DNA from: Methanobacteriota archaeon
GTDB lineage: Archaea > Hydrothermarchaeota > Hydrothermarchaeia > Hydrothermarchaeales > JACQPM01
Assembly: GCA_016207475.1 (NCBI GenBank)
Contig: JACQPM010000004.1
Span: forward strand, 1 to 7,549
Direction: 5' to 3'
DNA length: 7,549 nt
The translations under genes were made by a program, and so were the position numbers. A model generated the notes under the pieces. The model was not told the origin of the DNA, made no database searches, and saw only the letters and a program-made list of their open reading frames with translations. How positions within the stretch are numbered: the stretch's first letter is position 1; every line of letters starts with the position of its first letter. Below are positions 1 through 5,012 of this stretch, in pieces.

Positions 1-1
1 C

Positions 2-67
2 CTCTGGGCCGAGCGATTGATAAAGCGGATAGCGGAGGCCAAGAGGATGGAGATAACCTTCGGATGA
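2..67 (+). CDS. 3' end of an unidentified upstream gene (partial)
   Basis: An open frame runs in from the left edge and stops at TGA 65-67. It gives 21 residues, beginning LWAERLIKRIAE and ending KRMEITFG. The piece is basic and probably helical, too short to assign. Its stop lies one base before the ATG of the GMP synthase glutaminase gene, so the two are very likely co-transcribed and perhaps translationally coupled. It does not resemble the usual C-terminus of the GMP synthase ATP-pyrophosphatase subunit, so that partner is probably encoded elsewhere. That comparison is from memory of the family, not a search. Confidence 0.55.
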   Translation, partial: LWAERLIKRIAEAKRMEITFG

Positions 68-68
68 C

Positions 69-635
69 ATGGTCGAGATAGCGGTCATAGCCAACAGGGG
101 CCAGTACAACCACAGGATCTACAGGACCCTGCGGTACCTGGGGGTCGAGGCCCAGCTCCTCCAGAACACCGTGACGGTGGGGGAGCTGGAGGCCCTGGGG
201 CCCAAGGGGATCGTGGTGGGGGGCGGCCAATACCTGGAGGCCAGCGGTAACTCGGGGCAGATAATCCGGACGTTCGCGGGGCGCGTCCCCATCCTGGGGA
301 TATGCCTGGGCCACCAGCTCCTGGCCAAGCTCTACGGGGGCGAGGTGCAGTCCGCCCCCATAGGCGAGTATGCGGACTCCGAGATCATCGTGGACGAGGA
401 AGATGTGATCCTGAGGGGCCTCAAGCCCGCCTTCAGGGCCTGGGTCTCCCACAAGGACGAGGTCTCGGCCATGCCCAAAGATTTCCTCGTCCTGGCCCAC
501 TCCGATACATGCCCGGTAGAGGCCATGGCCCACCGCTCTCTGCCTCTCTACGGGGTCCAGTTCCACCCAGAGGTGGAGCACACCCCCCAGGGGCCCGAGA
601 TCTTCAGGAACTTCCTGCGGGTCTGCGGGCTCTAG
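69..635 (+). CDS. guaAA: GMP synthase [glutamine-hydrolyzing] subunit A (glutaminase)
   Basis: This is the class I glutamine amidotransferase half of the archaeal two-subunit GMP synthase. It hydrolyses glutamine and passes ammonia to the separate ATP-pyrophosphatase subunit, which converts XMP to GMP in the cytoplasm. The 188 residues match the usual length. The nucleophile is Cys79 in GICLGHQ, and the His-Glu pair is H166 and E168 in the GVQFHPEVEHT segment, completing the triad. The N-terminus (IANRGQYNHRIYRTLR) and the VVGGGQYLE segment near residues 49-57 are typical of the archaeal stand-alone subunit and support ATG 69. No well-placed Shine-Dalgarno is seen; the gene starts one base after the upstream stop, suggesting coupling. 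Its stop TAG 633-635 overlaps the stop of the convergent prenyltransferase gene. The ATP-pyrophosphatase gene is not in this window. Confidence 0.95.
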   Translation: MVEIAVIANRGQYNHRIYRTLRYLGVEAQLLQNTVTVGELEALGPKGIVVGGGQYLEASGNSGQIIRTFAGRVPILGICLGHQLLAKLYGGEVQSAPIGEYADSEIIVDEEDVILRGLKPAFRAWVSHKDEVSAMPKDFLVLAHSDTCPVEAMAHRSLPLYGVQFHPEVEHTPQGPEIFRNFLRVCGL

Positions 636-1450
636 GCTCCCACGAAGAAGGCCGCGAGGGCCAGGAGCATGGCGCCCTTGATCCTCCTCTGGCACCCCCG
701 CGCCCTGGCAGGGGTCGCCTCCGGGAGGAAGTCCGCCAAGGCATAGATGAAGAGCATATCCGCCAGCAGGACCACCGCCAGGTAGCGGATCCCCAGGAGG
801 CCCAGGAGGTAGGGGGCGGGGCTCAGGACCACGGCCAGGCTTACGAAGGCCGCCGCCACCCAGGCCGCCCTCCCTATCCCCAGCTCCCGGGGAAGGGTCC
901 TGGCGTAGGGCCGGTCTCCCTCATAGTCCTCGATGTCTTTCACCACCTCCCTCCCCACGTTGGCCAGGCCCGCCAGGAGGGAGAGGAGGAGGGTCGGGAG
1001 AGGATGGCCGACAGCAGCCCCGCCGAAGAAGAAGGGGGAGGCGACCAGGTAGCTCACCGTCAGGCCCTTGAGGAGGCCGCCGCGCCTCTTTATCCTCCAG
1101 GCGTAGAGGTAGAGGAGCACGGAGTTGAGGAGGGCGATGGCGAGGACGAAGGGGCTTATGGGCGCCGAGGCCAGGCCACCCAGGGCGAAGAGAAAGAGGG
1201 CATAGAGCCTGGCGGAGGCAGGCGCAACGGCGCCGGAGGGGATGGGCCTGGAGGGGTCGTTCACCCTGTCTATATCCACATCGAAGTAGTCGTTTATGAC
1301 GTTCCCTGCGCCGCATATGAGGAAGGCGGCCCCGGAAGCCAAAAGGGCTTCCCATCCAACACCGCCGGAGGCCACGTAGGCCCCCCCCGCCACCGCCAGC
1401 CCTGCCATGGCCCCGTTCAGGGGCCTCAGGATTCTCAGATATGGGTCCAC
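632..1450 (-). CDS. Digeranylgeranylglyceryl phosphate synthase (UbiA-family prenyltransferase)
   Basis: This polytopic membrane enzyme belongs to the UbiA superfamily and most resembles archaeal (S)-2,3-di-O-geranylgeranylglyceryl phosphate synthase, which adds the second geranylgeranyl chain in ether-lipid synthesis. With a GTG start at 1450 it has 272 residues, the normal family length. The first Asp-rich motif is NDYFDVDIDRVNDPSRPIPSG at about 53-73 (N53, D54, D57, D61). The second is around 164-180 (REVVKDIEDYEGDR; D172, D175, D179), followed by TLPRELG. Hydrophobic helices fill the rest. The GTG start gives the typical opening (M/V)DPYLRILRP and lies about 26 bases from a TATA-like box, so the mRNA may be leaderless. 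An in-frame ATG at 1525 would add 25 residues but lies inside the tRNA gene. Other UbiA enzymes (quinone or haem pathways) cannot be fully excluded, but the motifs favour the lipid enzyme. Confidence 0.88.
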   Translation of the reverse strand: MDPYLRILRPLNGAMAGLAVAGGAYVASGGVGWEALLASGAAFLICGAGNVINDYFDVDIDRVNDPSRPIPSGAVAPASARLYALFLFALGGLASAPISPFVLAIALLNSVLLYLYAWRIKRRGGLLKGLTVSYLVASPFFFGGAAVGHPLPTLLLSLLAGLANVGREVVKDIEDYEGDRPYARTLPRELGIGRAAWVAAAFVSLAVVLSPAPYLLGLLGIRYLAVVLLADMLFIYALADFLPEATPARARGCQRRIKGAMLLALAAFFVGA

Positions 1451-1470
1451 AGCGGGATATGGGCAAGGAA

Positions 1471-1482
1471 AGATATAAATTA
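1471..1482. promoter_or_regulatory. Shared TATA-like element for divergent ubiA-type gene and tRNA-Gln
   Basis: The element reads AGATATAAATTA on the + strand and TAATTTATATCT on the - strand. Its centre (about 1477) lies about 27 bases from the tRNA 5' end at 1504 and about 27 bases from the GTG start at 1450. Both distances match the spacing of archaeal TATA boxes from the transcription start. On the + strand it is preceded by purine-rich AAGGAAAG, which could be the BRE. A second A/T stretch (GTATAAA, 1495-1501) is too close to the tRNA to serve as its TATA box. Dual use is inferred from spacing. Confidence 0.6.
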
Positions 1483-1503
1483 TGAGGCGCAGCGGTATAA
1501 AGC

Positions 1504-1576
1504 AGCCCGGTAGTGTAGTGGTCAATCATGCGGGACTCTGGATCCTGCGACAGAGGTTCGAATCCTCTCCGGGCTA
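1504..1576 (+). tRNA. tRNA-Gln (anticodon CUG)
   Basis: All cloverleaf parts can be folded by eye. The acceptor stem 1504-1510 (AGCCCGG) pairs perfectly with 1569-1575 (CCGGGCT), with discriminator A1576. U8 and A9 follow. The D stem is short (1513-1515 with 1527-1529, one G-U pair) and the D loop carries GG at 1520-1521. The anticodon stem 1531-1535 pairs with 1543-1547 with one G-U. The loop CUCUGGA gives anticodon CUG at 1538-1540, which reads CAG (Gln). The T stem 1552-1556/1564-1568 is perfect, with loop TTCGAAT. There is no intron and no encoded CCA. The gene diverges from the prenyltransferase gene. Confidence 0.96.
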
Positions 1577-1599
1577 TCACCTGCCCCGCGGCAATCTAG

Positions 1600-1611
1600 T
1601 TAAATATAAAT
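1600..1611 (+). promoter_or_regulatory. TATA-like promoter element upstream of the membrane protein/Rieske pair
   Basis: The A/T-rich stretch TTAAATATAAAT, between the tRNA and the ATG at 1637, has its centre near 1606. This predicts a transcript start near 1632, giving a leader of only a few bases. It is the only A/T-rich block in this gap. It is inferred by spacing and composition. Confidence 0.55.
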
Positions 1612-1636
1612 AAGAGTTTCATCCACGTCTAGTCGG

Positions 1637-1879
1637 ATGAAGATACAGGAGATCAAGGTCAGGGACCGGGAGGTGACCCTCCTGACGGAGCTCAACCTGA
1701 TGGTCTTCTCCCTCCTCCTCGCCGCCCTCTCCATAACCATCATCTACTTCCTCTGGAGAGGGGCAGAGCCCAGGTTCATAGGCCTCCTGATAGGCTCCTC
1801 GCTCCTCACCATGGCCGTCATCTTTGCGGTCCTGAAGAAAGGCCTCCTGCCGGAGGAGGAGATTACGGCCGTTGAGTAG
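1637..1879 (+). CDS. Small two-helix membrane protein, unknown function
   Basis: I do not recognise a family. The 80-residue product has a charged N-terminus (MKIQEIKVRDREVTLL), a hydrophobic helix at about 21-40, a short loop WRGAEPRF, a second helix at about 47-66, and an acidic tail (LPEEEITAVE). A hairpin with both ends on the same side of the membrane is the simplest topology. It starts at ATG 1637 a few bases after a predicted transcript start. Its last bases overlap the start of the Rieske gene by 8 bases and contain that gene's Shine-Dalgarno, so co-expression is near certain. The context suggests an accessory or anchor subunit for the Rieske protein, but no haem or metal ligand motif is visible. 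Confidence 0.78.
   Translation: MKIQEIKVRDREVTLLTELNLMVFSLLLAALSITIIYFLWRGAEPRFIGLLIGSSLLTMAVIFAVLKKGLLPEEEITAVE
1852..1859 (+). promoter_or_regulatory. Shine-Dalgarno for the Rieske gene, deciding a TTG start
   Basis: GGAGGAGG lies inside the 3' end of the small membrane protein gene and ends 12 bases before TTG 1872. The alternative ATG at 1902 has no such site upstream, only AGAAGAAAACCCTGACC. The site therefore favours TTG 1872, although 12 bases is a slightly long spacing. Confidence 0.5.
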
Positions 1880-2390
1880 CCCAGAGAAGAAAACCCTGAC
1901 CATGGGGAGGAGGGCCTTCAGCGCCTCCATCGTCGCCGGAGCGATCGCTCTCTTCTCCCTCAGTTTCCTGGCCACTATAGTACGCTACCTCTGGCCCGCA
2001 GGGGAGAAGGCGGAGGGGAAGGCCGTGGAGATCGCCAGGGCCGGAGAGGTAGCGCTCGGCGCTGCCAAGGAGAAGTGGCTCTTCGAGGGCTTCCCTGCCA
2101 TACTGATAAACTTCCCAGAGGGCTACAAAGCCTTTGCTGTGAAGTGCACCCACCTGGGTTGCACCGCCGCCTGGAGGCCCGAGGGCTGGAAGCCCATCGG
2201 CTTCGCGAACCCGGTCCTCTTCTGTCCCTGCCACGACGGTGTATTTGATCCCAAGACCGGGAAGGTCCTGGCAGGGCCGCCCCCGGCAGCCCTCCCCGAG
2301 ATCCAGGTGGAGGAGCGCGGCGGGAAGATCGTGGCCACGGGCTGGAAGGACCAGGCCTACGTCAAGACGCTGGACGTCTACAGGAAGTGA
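1872..2390 (+). CDS. Membrane-anchored Rieske [2Fe-2S] protein
   Basis: This is a Rieske iron-sulfur protein that would carry electrons on the outer face of the membrane. From TTG 1872 it has 172 residues. A twin-arginine-like segment (TMGRRAFSAS, 10-19) leads into one hydrophobic helix at about 20-41, an uncleaved Tat signal-anchor as in bc1-type Rieske proteins. Cluster box 1 is CTHLGC at 92-97 (ligands C92, H94; disulfide C97). Box 2 is CPCHDG at 118-123 (ligands C118, H121; disulfide C120). A proline loop GPPPAALP follows at 135-142. The Ser and Tyr that raise the potential in mitochondrial-type CHGSxY are Gly123 and Phe125 here, so a low-potential cluster is inferred. The gene overlaps the upstream membrane protein gene by 8 bases. 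No cytochrome b lies nearby, so membership of a bc-type complex is unproven; an arsenite-oxidase-like or other Rieske role remains possible. The start is TTG 1872 or ATG 1902; both keep the Arg pair. Confidence 0.92.
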   Translation: MSSPEKKTLTMGRRAFSASIVAGAIALFSLSFLATIVRYLWPAGEKAEGKAVEIARAGEVALGAAKEKWLFEGFPAILINFPEGYKAFAVKCTHLGCTAAWRPEGWKPIGFANPVLFCPCHDGVFDPKTGKVLAGPPPAALPEIQVEERGGKIVATGWKDQAYVKTLDVYRK

Positions 2391-2400
2391 GCCGCGAAAA

Positions 2401-2410
2401 GTATTTATAA
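2401..2410 (+). promoter_or_regulatory. TATA-like promoter of the multiheme cytochrome gene
   Basis: GTATTTATAA, preceded by purine-rich GCGAAAA, begins just after the Rieske stop. Its centre (about 2406) is about 28 bases before ATG 2434, so the transcript would be leaderless or have a leader of two to three bases. The cytochrome can therefore be expressed independently of the Rieske pair, although read-through is also possible. Confidence 0.6.
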
Positions 2411-2433
2411 GAAGAGCGAGGTATCCTACGCCC

Positions 2434-3291
2434 ATGCCTGGAGCTAGATTCGCTCTCATTGTCATCCTCCTCGCTTTCCTCGTCCCCACCGCCTGGGGGG
2501 AGGAGAACTCCTGCGTCTCCTGCCACTCCAATCCCACGGTCATCCAGTCCCTCCCGAGCCAGCAGACCTACTACTTCGCCGAGTGGTCGGCCTCCGTCCA
2601 CGCCACCAACGGCATCACCTGCGACAAGTGCATGGGGGGCGATGCGACGAAGAAGGAGAAGGAACTGGCCCACGCCGCGATGAAGCGCGCCAGCGACCCG
2701 GCGAGCCCCGTCTACTACAAGAACATCCCCGAGACCTGCGGCAGATGCCATCAGGCCCAGTACACGAACTTCACCCAGAGCCTCCACTACCAGCGGCTGA
2801 AGGCCGAGAAGCTGGGGCCCGAGTGCGTCACCTGCCACGGCTCCGTGGGGGTGAAGAAGGTGGACGCCATCCAGATCTCCAAGAAGTGCTCCTCTGTCTG
2901 CCACAACGAGATCATGGGGATCAAGCCCACCAAACCCGCCGAGGCGAGGGAGATATTGACCAGGGCCGAGGAGGCGACAGCCAAGATAGCCCAGGCCCAG
3001 GTCATGGTGGGGGTCGGGAGAAAGGGGGGCGAGGACATGACCAAGGCGGAAGAGGCCCTCAAGGAGGCCTCGATCCAGCTGAAGCACAGCACCGGCATAT
3101 GGCACCGCTTCGACCTGGACGCTTACCGGAATGAAGTGAAGGGCGCTTCCGACTTAGCGGATTTGGGCTTCAACCTCGCCAGGGACGCCCTCCTCAAGGA
3201 GAAGAAGGAGGACACGACGGTCTACAAGATAGCCATCGCCCTCCTGGTGATCATCCTGCTGGCGGCCGTCTTCGTCCTGAGGAAGAAGTAG
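2434..3291 (+). CDS. Membrane-anchored multiheme cytochrome c (four CxnCH sites plus one CxxCM)
   Basis: The 285-residue protein has a Sec signal peptide (hydrophobic 6-20, likely cleavage after AWG at 22), an extracytoplasmic haem domain, and a C-terminal helix (about 264-281) ending RKK, giving an anchored protein facing outward. Haem motifs in order are CVSCH (27-31), CDKCM (63-67), CGRCH (102-106), CVTCH (131-135) and CSSVCH (152-157, a CX3CH form). Possible distal ligands are H56, H80 and H118. The GGDATKKEKELAHAAM and DPASPVYYKNIPETCGRCH segments resemble the cytochrome c3/NapC-NirT-like multiheme group, in which the second site is normally CxxCHGG. Residues 165-255 are helix-rich and Cys-free, with H214 and H218. 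ATG 2434 is chosen because it begins the signal peptide and sits about 28 bases after a TATA-like box. An in-frame extension to 2239 would overlap the Rieske gene. The role is electron transfer, partner unknown. Confidence 0.9.
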   Translation: MPGARFALIVILLAFLVPTAWGEENSCVSCHSNPTVIQSLPSQQTYYFAEWSASVHATNGITCDKCMGGDATKKEKELAHAAMKRASDPASPVYYKNIPETCGRCHQAQYTNFTQSLHYQRLKAEKLGPECVTCHGSVGVKKVDAIQISKKCSSVCHNEIMGIKPTKPAEAREILTRAEEATAKIAQAQVMVGVGRKGGEDMTKAEEALKEASIQLKHSTGIWHRFDLDAYRNEVKGASDLADLGFNLARDALLKEKKEDTTVYKIAIALLVIILLAAVFVLRKK

Positions 3292-3329
3292 GGCTGCAGT
3301 GCCCAAGCTTAAAACTTCCTCGTATACTC

Positions 3330-3340
3330 AAATATTTATC
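3330..3340 (+). promoter_or_regulatory. TATA-like promoter of the PAS-DUF835 regulator gene
   Basis: AAATATTTATC lies in the 121-base gap after the cytochrome gene. Its centre (about 3335) predicts a start near 3361 and a leader of about 50 bases. That is longer than for the other promoters here and leaves room for the structured element at 3377-3411. GTTATAAC at 3357-3364 is a weaker alternative, which would give a leader of about 27 bases. Confidence 0.45.
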
Positions 3341-3376
3341 TCTTGAAGAACCTATTGTTATAACTTCCCCCAGAGA

Positions 3377-3411
3377 GGCGGATGTGAAACGCCCCGAAGG
3401 GACGACGAAAC
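3377..3411 (+). other. Structured 5' leader with CRISPR-repeat-like 28-mer
   Basis: Bases 3384-3411 begin GTGAAAC and end GACGAAAC. In between is a stem: 3390-3391 pair with 3403-3404 and 3392-3394 with 3399-3401, with a bulged A3402 and loop CGAA. A competing stem pairs GGCG 3377-3380 with CGCC 3390-3393, and the two cannot coexist. The weak Shine-Dalgarno-like AAGGGA (3397-3402) sits mostly in the first stem, about 10 bases before the ATG. A start-stop pair ATGTGA is at 3382-3387. It exists once in the window; regulation or a CRISPR origin is only inferred. Confidence 0.35.
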
Positions 3412-3412
3412 C

Positions 3413-4882
3413 ATGGAGTCAGAGGAAAGCTTCCGGGGAGTGATCGAGGCCGCCGGCGATGCCATCATCATAGCCGACGGCGAGAGGAGGATCCTCCTCT
3501 GGAACCCGGCGGCCGAGCGGATCTTCCGCTACACCGCCCAGGAGGCCCTGGGGCGGGAGTTCACCACCCTCATCATCCCCGAAGAGCACAGGGCGCGGAC
3601 CCTCCGAGCCTTCGAGAAGGCCAGGAAGACAGGAAGGCTCGTGCACAAGCCAGGGCAGGTCGTCGAGGCGGTGGGTCTCCGGAAGGACGGGACCACCTTC
3701 CCCCTGGAACACTCCATCTCGATGGTGAAGACGGCCAGGGGGATGAGATACACGGCCATCCTGCGGGACATCACCGAGCGGAAGAGGGCGGAGGAGGAAA
3801 TCAAGCGCCTCAAGGAGTTCAACGAGGTGATCGTCCAGAAGATGGAGGAGGGCATCGTCCTCACCGACCCGGAGGGATTCATCACCTTCCTCAACCCGGC
3901 CATGGAGAGGATGCTGGGGTACTCCAAGGAGGAGCTCTTGGGGAAAAATCTCAGTGATCTCGTCTCTCCAGGGAACATGAAGTACCTGAAGGCGCAGATA
4001 GGAGGCCTCCAGGCCGAAGGGACCTACGCCCGGTTCGAGTGCTGTCTCCTGACCAAAGAAGGCCAGGAGCTGGAGGCGATCGTCACCTCTACACCCATGC
4101 AAAAAGGGGAAGAGTTCCTGGGCACCCTCTCGGTCTTCACCAGGGTCACCGAGGCTTCGATGGAGAAGGAGAGGGCCCTTGAGGCGACGCTGAAGTATAA
4201 GGTGGCCCTGGGGAACGCCTATCTGGACAAGGGGGCGAGGATGGATAGGGCCGCAGAGGCCTTCAAGGACCTCCTCCGCATCGGCTATAAGGGCATGGTC
4301 ATCACCCGGGAGCATCCCGAGGCCTTCAGGGAGAAACATGACCTGGGGGCGGAGATCCCCCTCCTCTGGCTCAGCCCCCAGGGCCTGGGGGTACCGGAAC
4401 TCTCCCCCCACTTCCCTAGGCTGATCACGCAGGTGACCGATTTCCTCGGCAGGAAGAAGGTCCTCCTCTTCGACGGCCTGGACTACCTCACGACCCAGAG
4501 GAACTTCGAGGAGACCATCGCCTTCGTCCAGCGCCTCAACGAGCTCGTCTATGAGCGCAAGGGAGTCCTCCTCTTCTCCATCAAACCGGAACTCTTCACC
4601 CCCCAGCAGGTCGCGTTGATCGAGCGGGAGACTCAACCTCTGGAGCCCCGCAACATCGCCGAGCTCTCCGAGGACCTCCGCGAGATCCTTGAGTTCATCT
4701 ATCGGGAGAACCGGGAGGGGCGGAGGCCTACCCACAAGGAGATCAGCAATCGCTTCGGGTTCAGCCGGATGACCCGCCTGAAGAAGCTGAAGCGGTTGAA
4801 GGCCCTGGGCCTCCTCGCAGAGTCCAGGCGGGGGAACTTCAAGGTCCTGGAGGCTACGGAGAAGGGGAGAGAGCTCCTCTGA
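3413..4882 (+). CDS. PAS-PAS-DUF835-winged helix sensory regulator
   Basis: This 489-residue cytoplasmic protein has no membrane segment and no histidine kinase core. PAS1 spans about 5-122 (DAIIIADGERRILLWNPAAE, ending AILRDITERKRAEEE) and PAS2 about 133-246 (EGIVLTDPEGFITFLNPAMER). Charged helical linkers lie at about 121-140 and 246-262. DUF835 runs about 268-410, with its typical VLLFDGLDYL strand at 350-359, a Walker-B-like position; no P-loop is seen. Residues 419-489 form a winged helix (PTHKEISNRFGFSRMTRLKKLKRLKALGLL), which suggests direct DNA binding. It could be a one-component sensor: ligand or redox at PAS, output at DNA. PAS cofactor residues cannot be judged by eye. The gene follows the cytochrome gene, so redox control is possible but inferred. 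ATG 3413 is the only start; no in-frame GTG or TTG lies in the 50-base leader. Confidence 0.88.
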   Translation: MESEESFRGVIEAAGDAIIIADGERRILLWNPAAERIFRYTAQEALGREFTTLIIPEEHRARTLRAFEKARKTGRLVHKPGQVVEAVGLRKDGTTFPLEHSISMVKTARGMRYTAILRDITERKRAEEEIKRLKEFNEVIVQKMEEGIVLTDPEGFITFLNPAMERMLGYSKEELLGKNLSDLVSPGNMKYLKAQIGGLQAEGTYARFECCLLTKEGQELEAIVTSTPMQKGEEFLGTLSVFTRVTEASMEKERALEATLKYKVALGNAYLDKGARMDRAAEAFKDLLRIGYKGMVITREHPEAFREKHDLGAEIPLLWLSPQGLGVPELSPHFPRLITQVTDFLGRKKVLLFDGLDYLTTQRNFEETIAFVQRLNELVYERKGVLLFSIKPELFTPQQVALIERETQPLEPRNIAELSEDLREILEFIYRENREGRRPTHKEISNRFGFSRMTRLKKLKRLKALGLLAESRRGNFKVLEATEKGRELL

Positions 4883-4890
4883 CTTACATA

Positions 4891-4915
4891 CCTTTACCTA
4901 CCTTTACCTCCTTTT
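4891..4915 (+). terminator. Pyrimidine-rich tract, probable transcription terminator
   Basis: Eight bases after the regulator's stop is a tract made of CCTTTACCTA, CCTTTACCTC and CTTTT. Archaeal termination is commonly driven by T-rich runs on the coding strand without a hairpin. This tract is short on T for that but is the only candidate. A related tract occurs after the secreted-protein gene at 5444-5460. Confidence 0.35.
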
Positions 4916-4946
4916 GGCACCAGCATGATGGGCAGGTCAAGGGCCA

Positions 4947-4955
4947 GTTAATATC
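4947..4955 (+). promoter_or_regulatory. Possible TATA-like promoter of the small secreted protein gene
   Basis: GTTAATATC is the only A/T-rich block between the pyrimidine tract and the ATG at 5013. It predicts a start near 4977 and a leader of about 36 bases that contains the Shine-Dalgarno at 4995. The match is weak. Confidence 0.35.
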
Positions 4956-4994
4956 ATGGTGAGGTGGAGCTGCATAACGAGTCACTCATGGGCC

Positions 4995-5003
4995 GGGAGG
5001 GTG
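4995..5003 (+). promoter_or_regulatory. Shine-Dalgarno deciding the start at 5013
   Basis: GGGAGGGTG ends 9 bases before ATG 5013. It supports this start over the in-frame ATG at 4956, which would add 19 residues without any signal-peptide character. Confidence 0.55.
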
Positions 5004-5012
5004 TGTTATGAG

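Noticed and set aside
2..67. Upstream fragment as the GMP synthase ATP-pyrophosphatase subunit
   Set aside because: The visible C-terminus (KRMEITFG) does not resemble the usual end of that protein as I know it, and 21 residues are too few to assign.
302..1513. Long + strand open frame of about 400 codons across the guaAA end and the ubiA-type gene
   Set aside because: It is antisense to a clear UbiA-family enzyme and overlaps guaAA out of frame; its product is low-complexity Gly/Pro/Arg-rich, as expected for a shadow in GC-rich DNA.
1451..1525. N-terminal extension of the prenyltransferase to an ATG at 1525
   Set aside because: It would start inside the tRNA-Gln gene and lie upstream of the predicted transcript start; the conserved protein begins at the GTG at 1450.
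2239..2433. N-terminal extension of the cytochrome into the Rieske gene
   Set aside because: The extra 65 residues are Arg/Ser/Pro-rich shadow sequence of the Rieske gene, and a proper signal peptide with its own promoter begins at 2434.
3384..3411. CRISPR array
   Set aside because: There is only one repeat-like unit and no second copy or spacer in the window, so no array can be claimed.
3377..3412. Cyclic-di-GMP class I riboswitch, because of GAAAC and GGGACG pieces
   Set aside because: The element is too short, lacks the two paired arms with the tetraloop receptor, and such switches are not expected in archaea.
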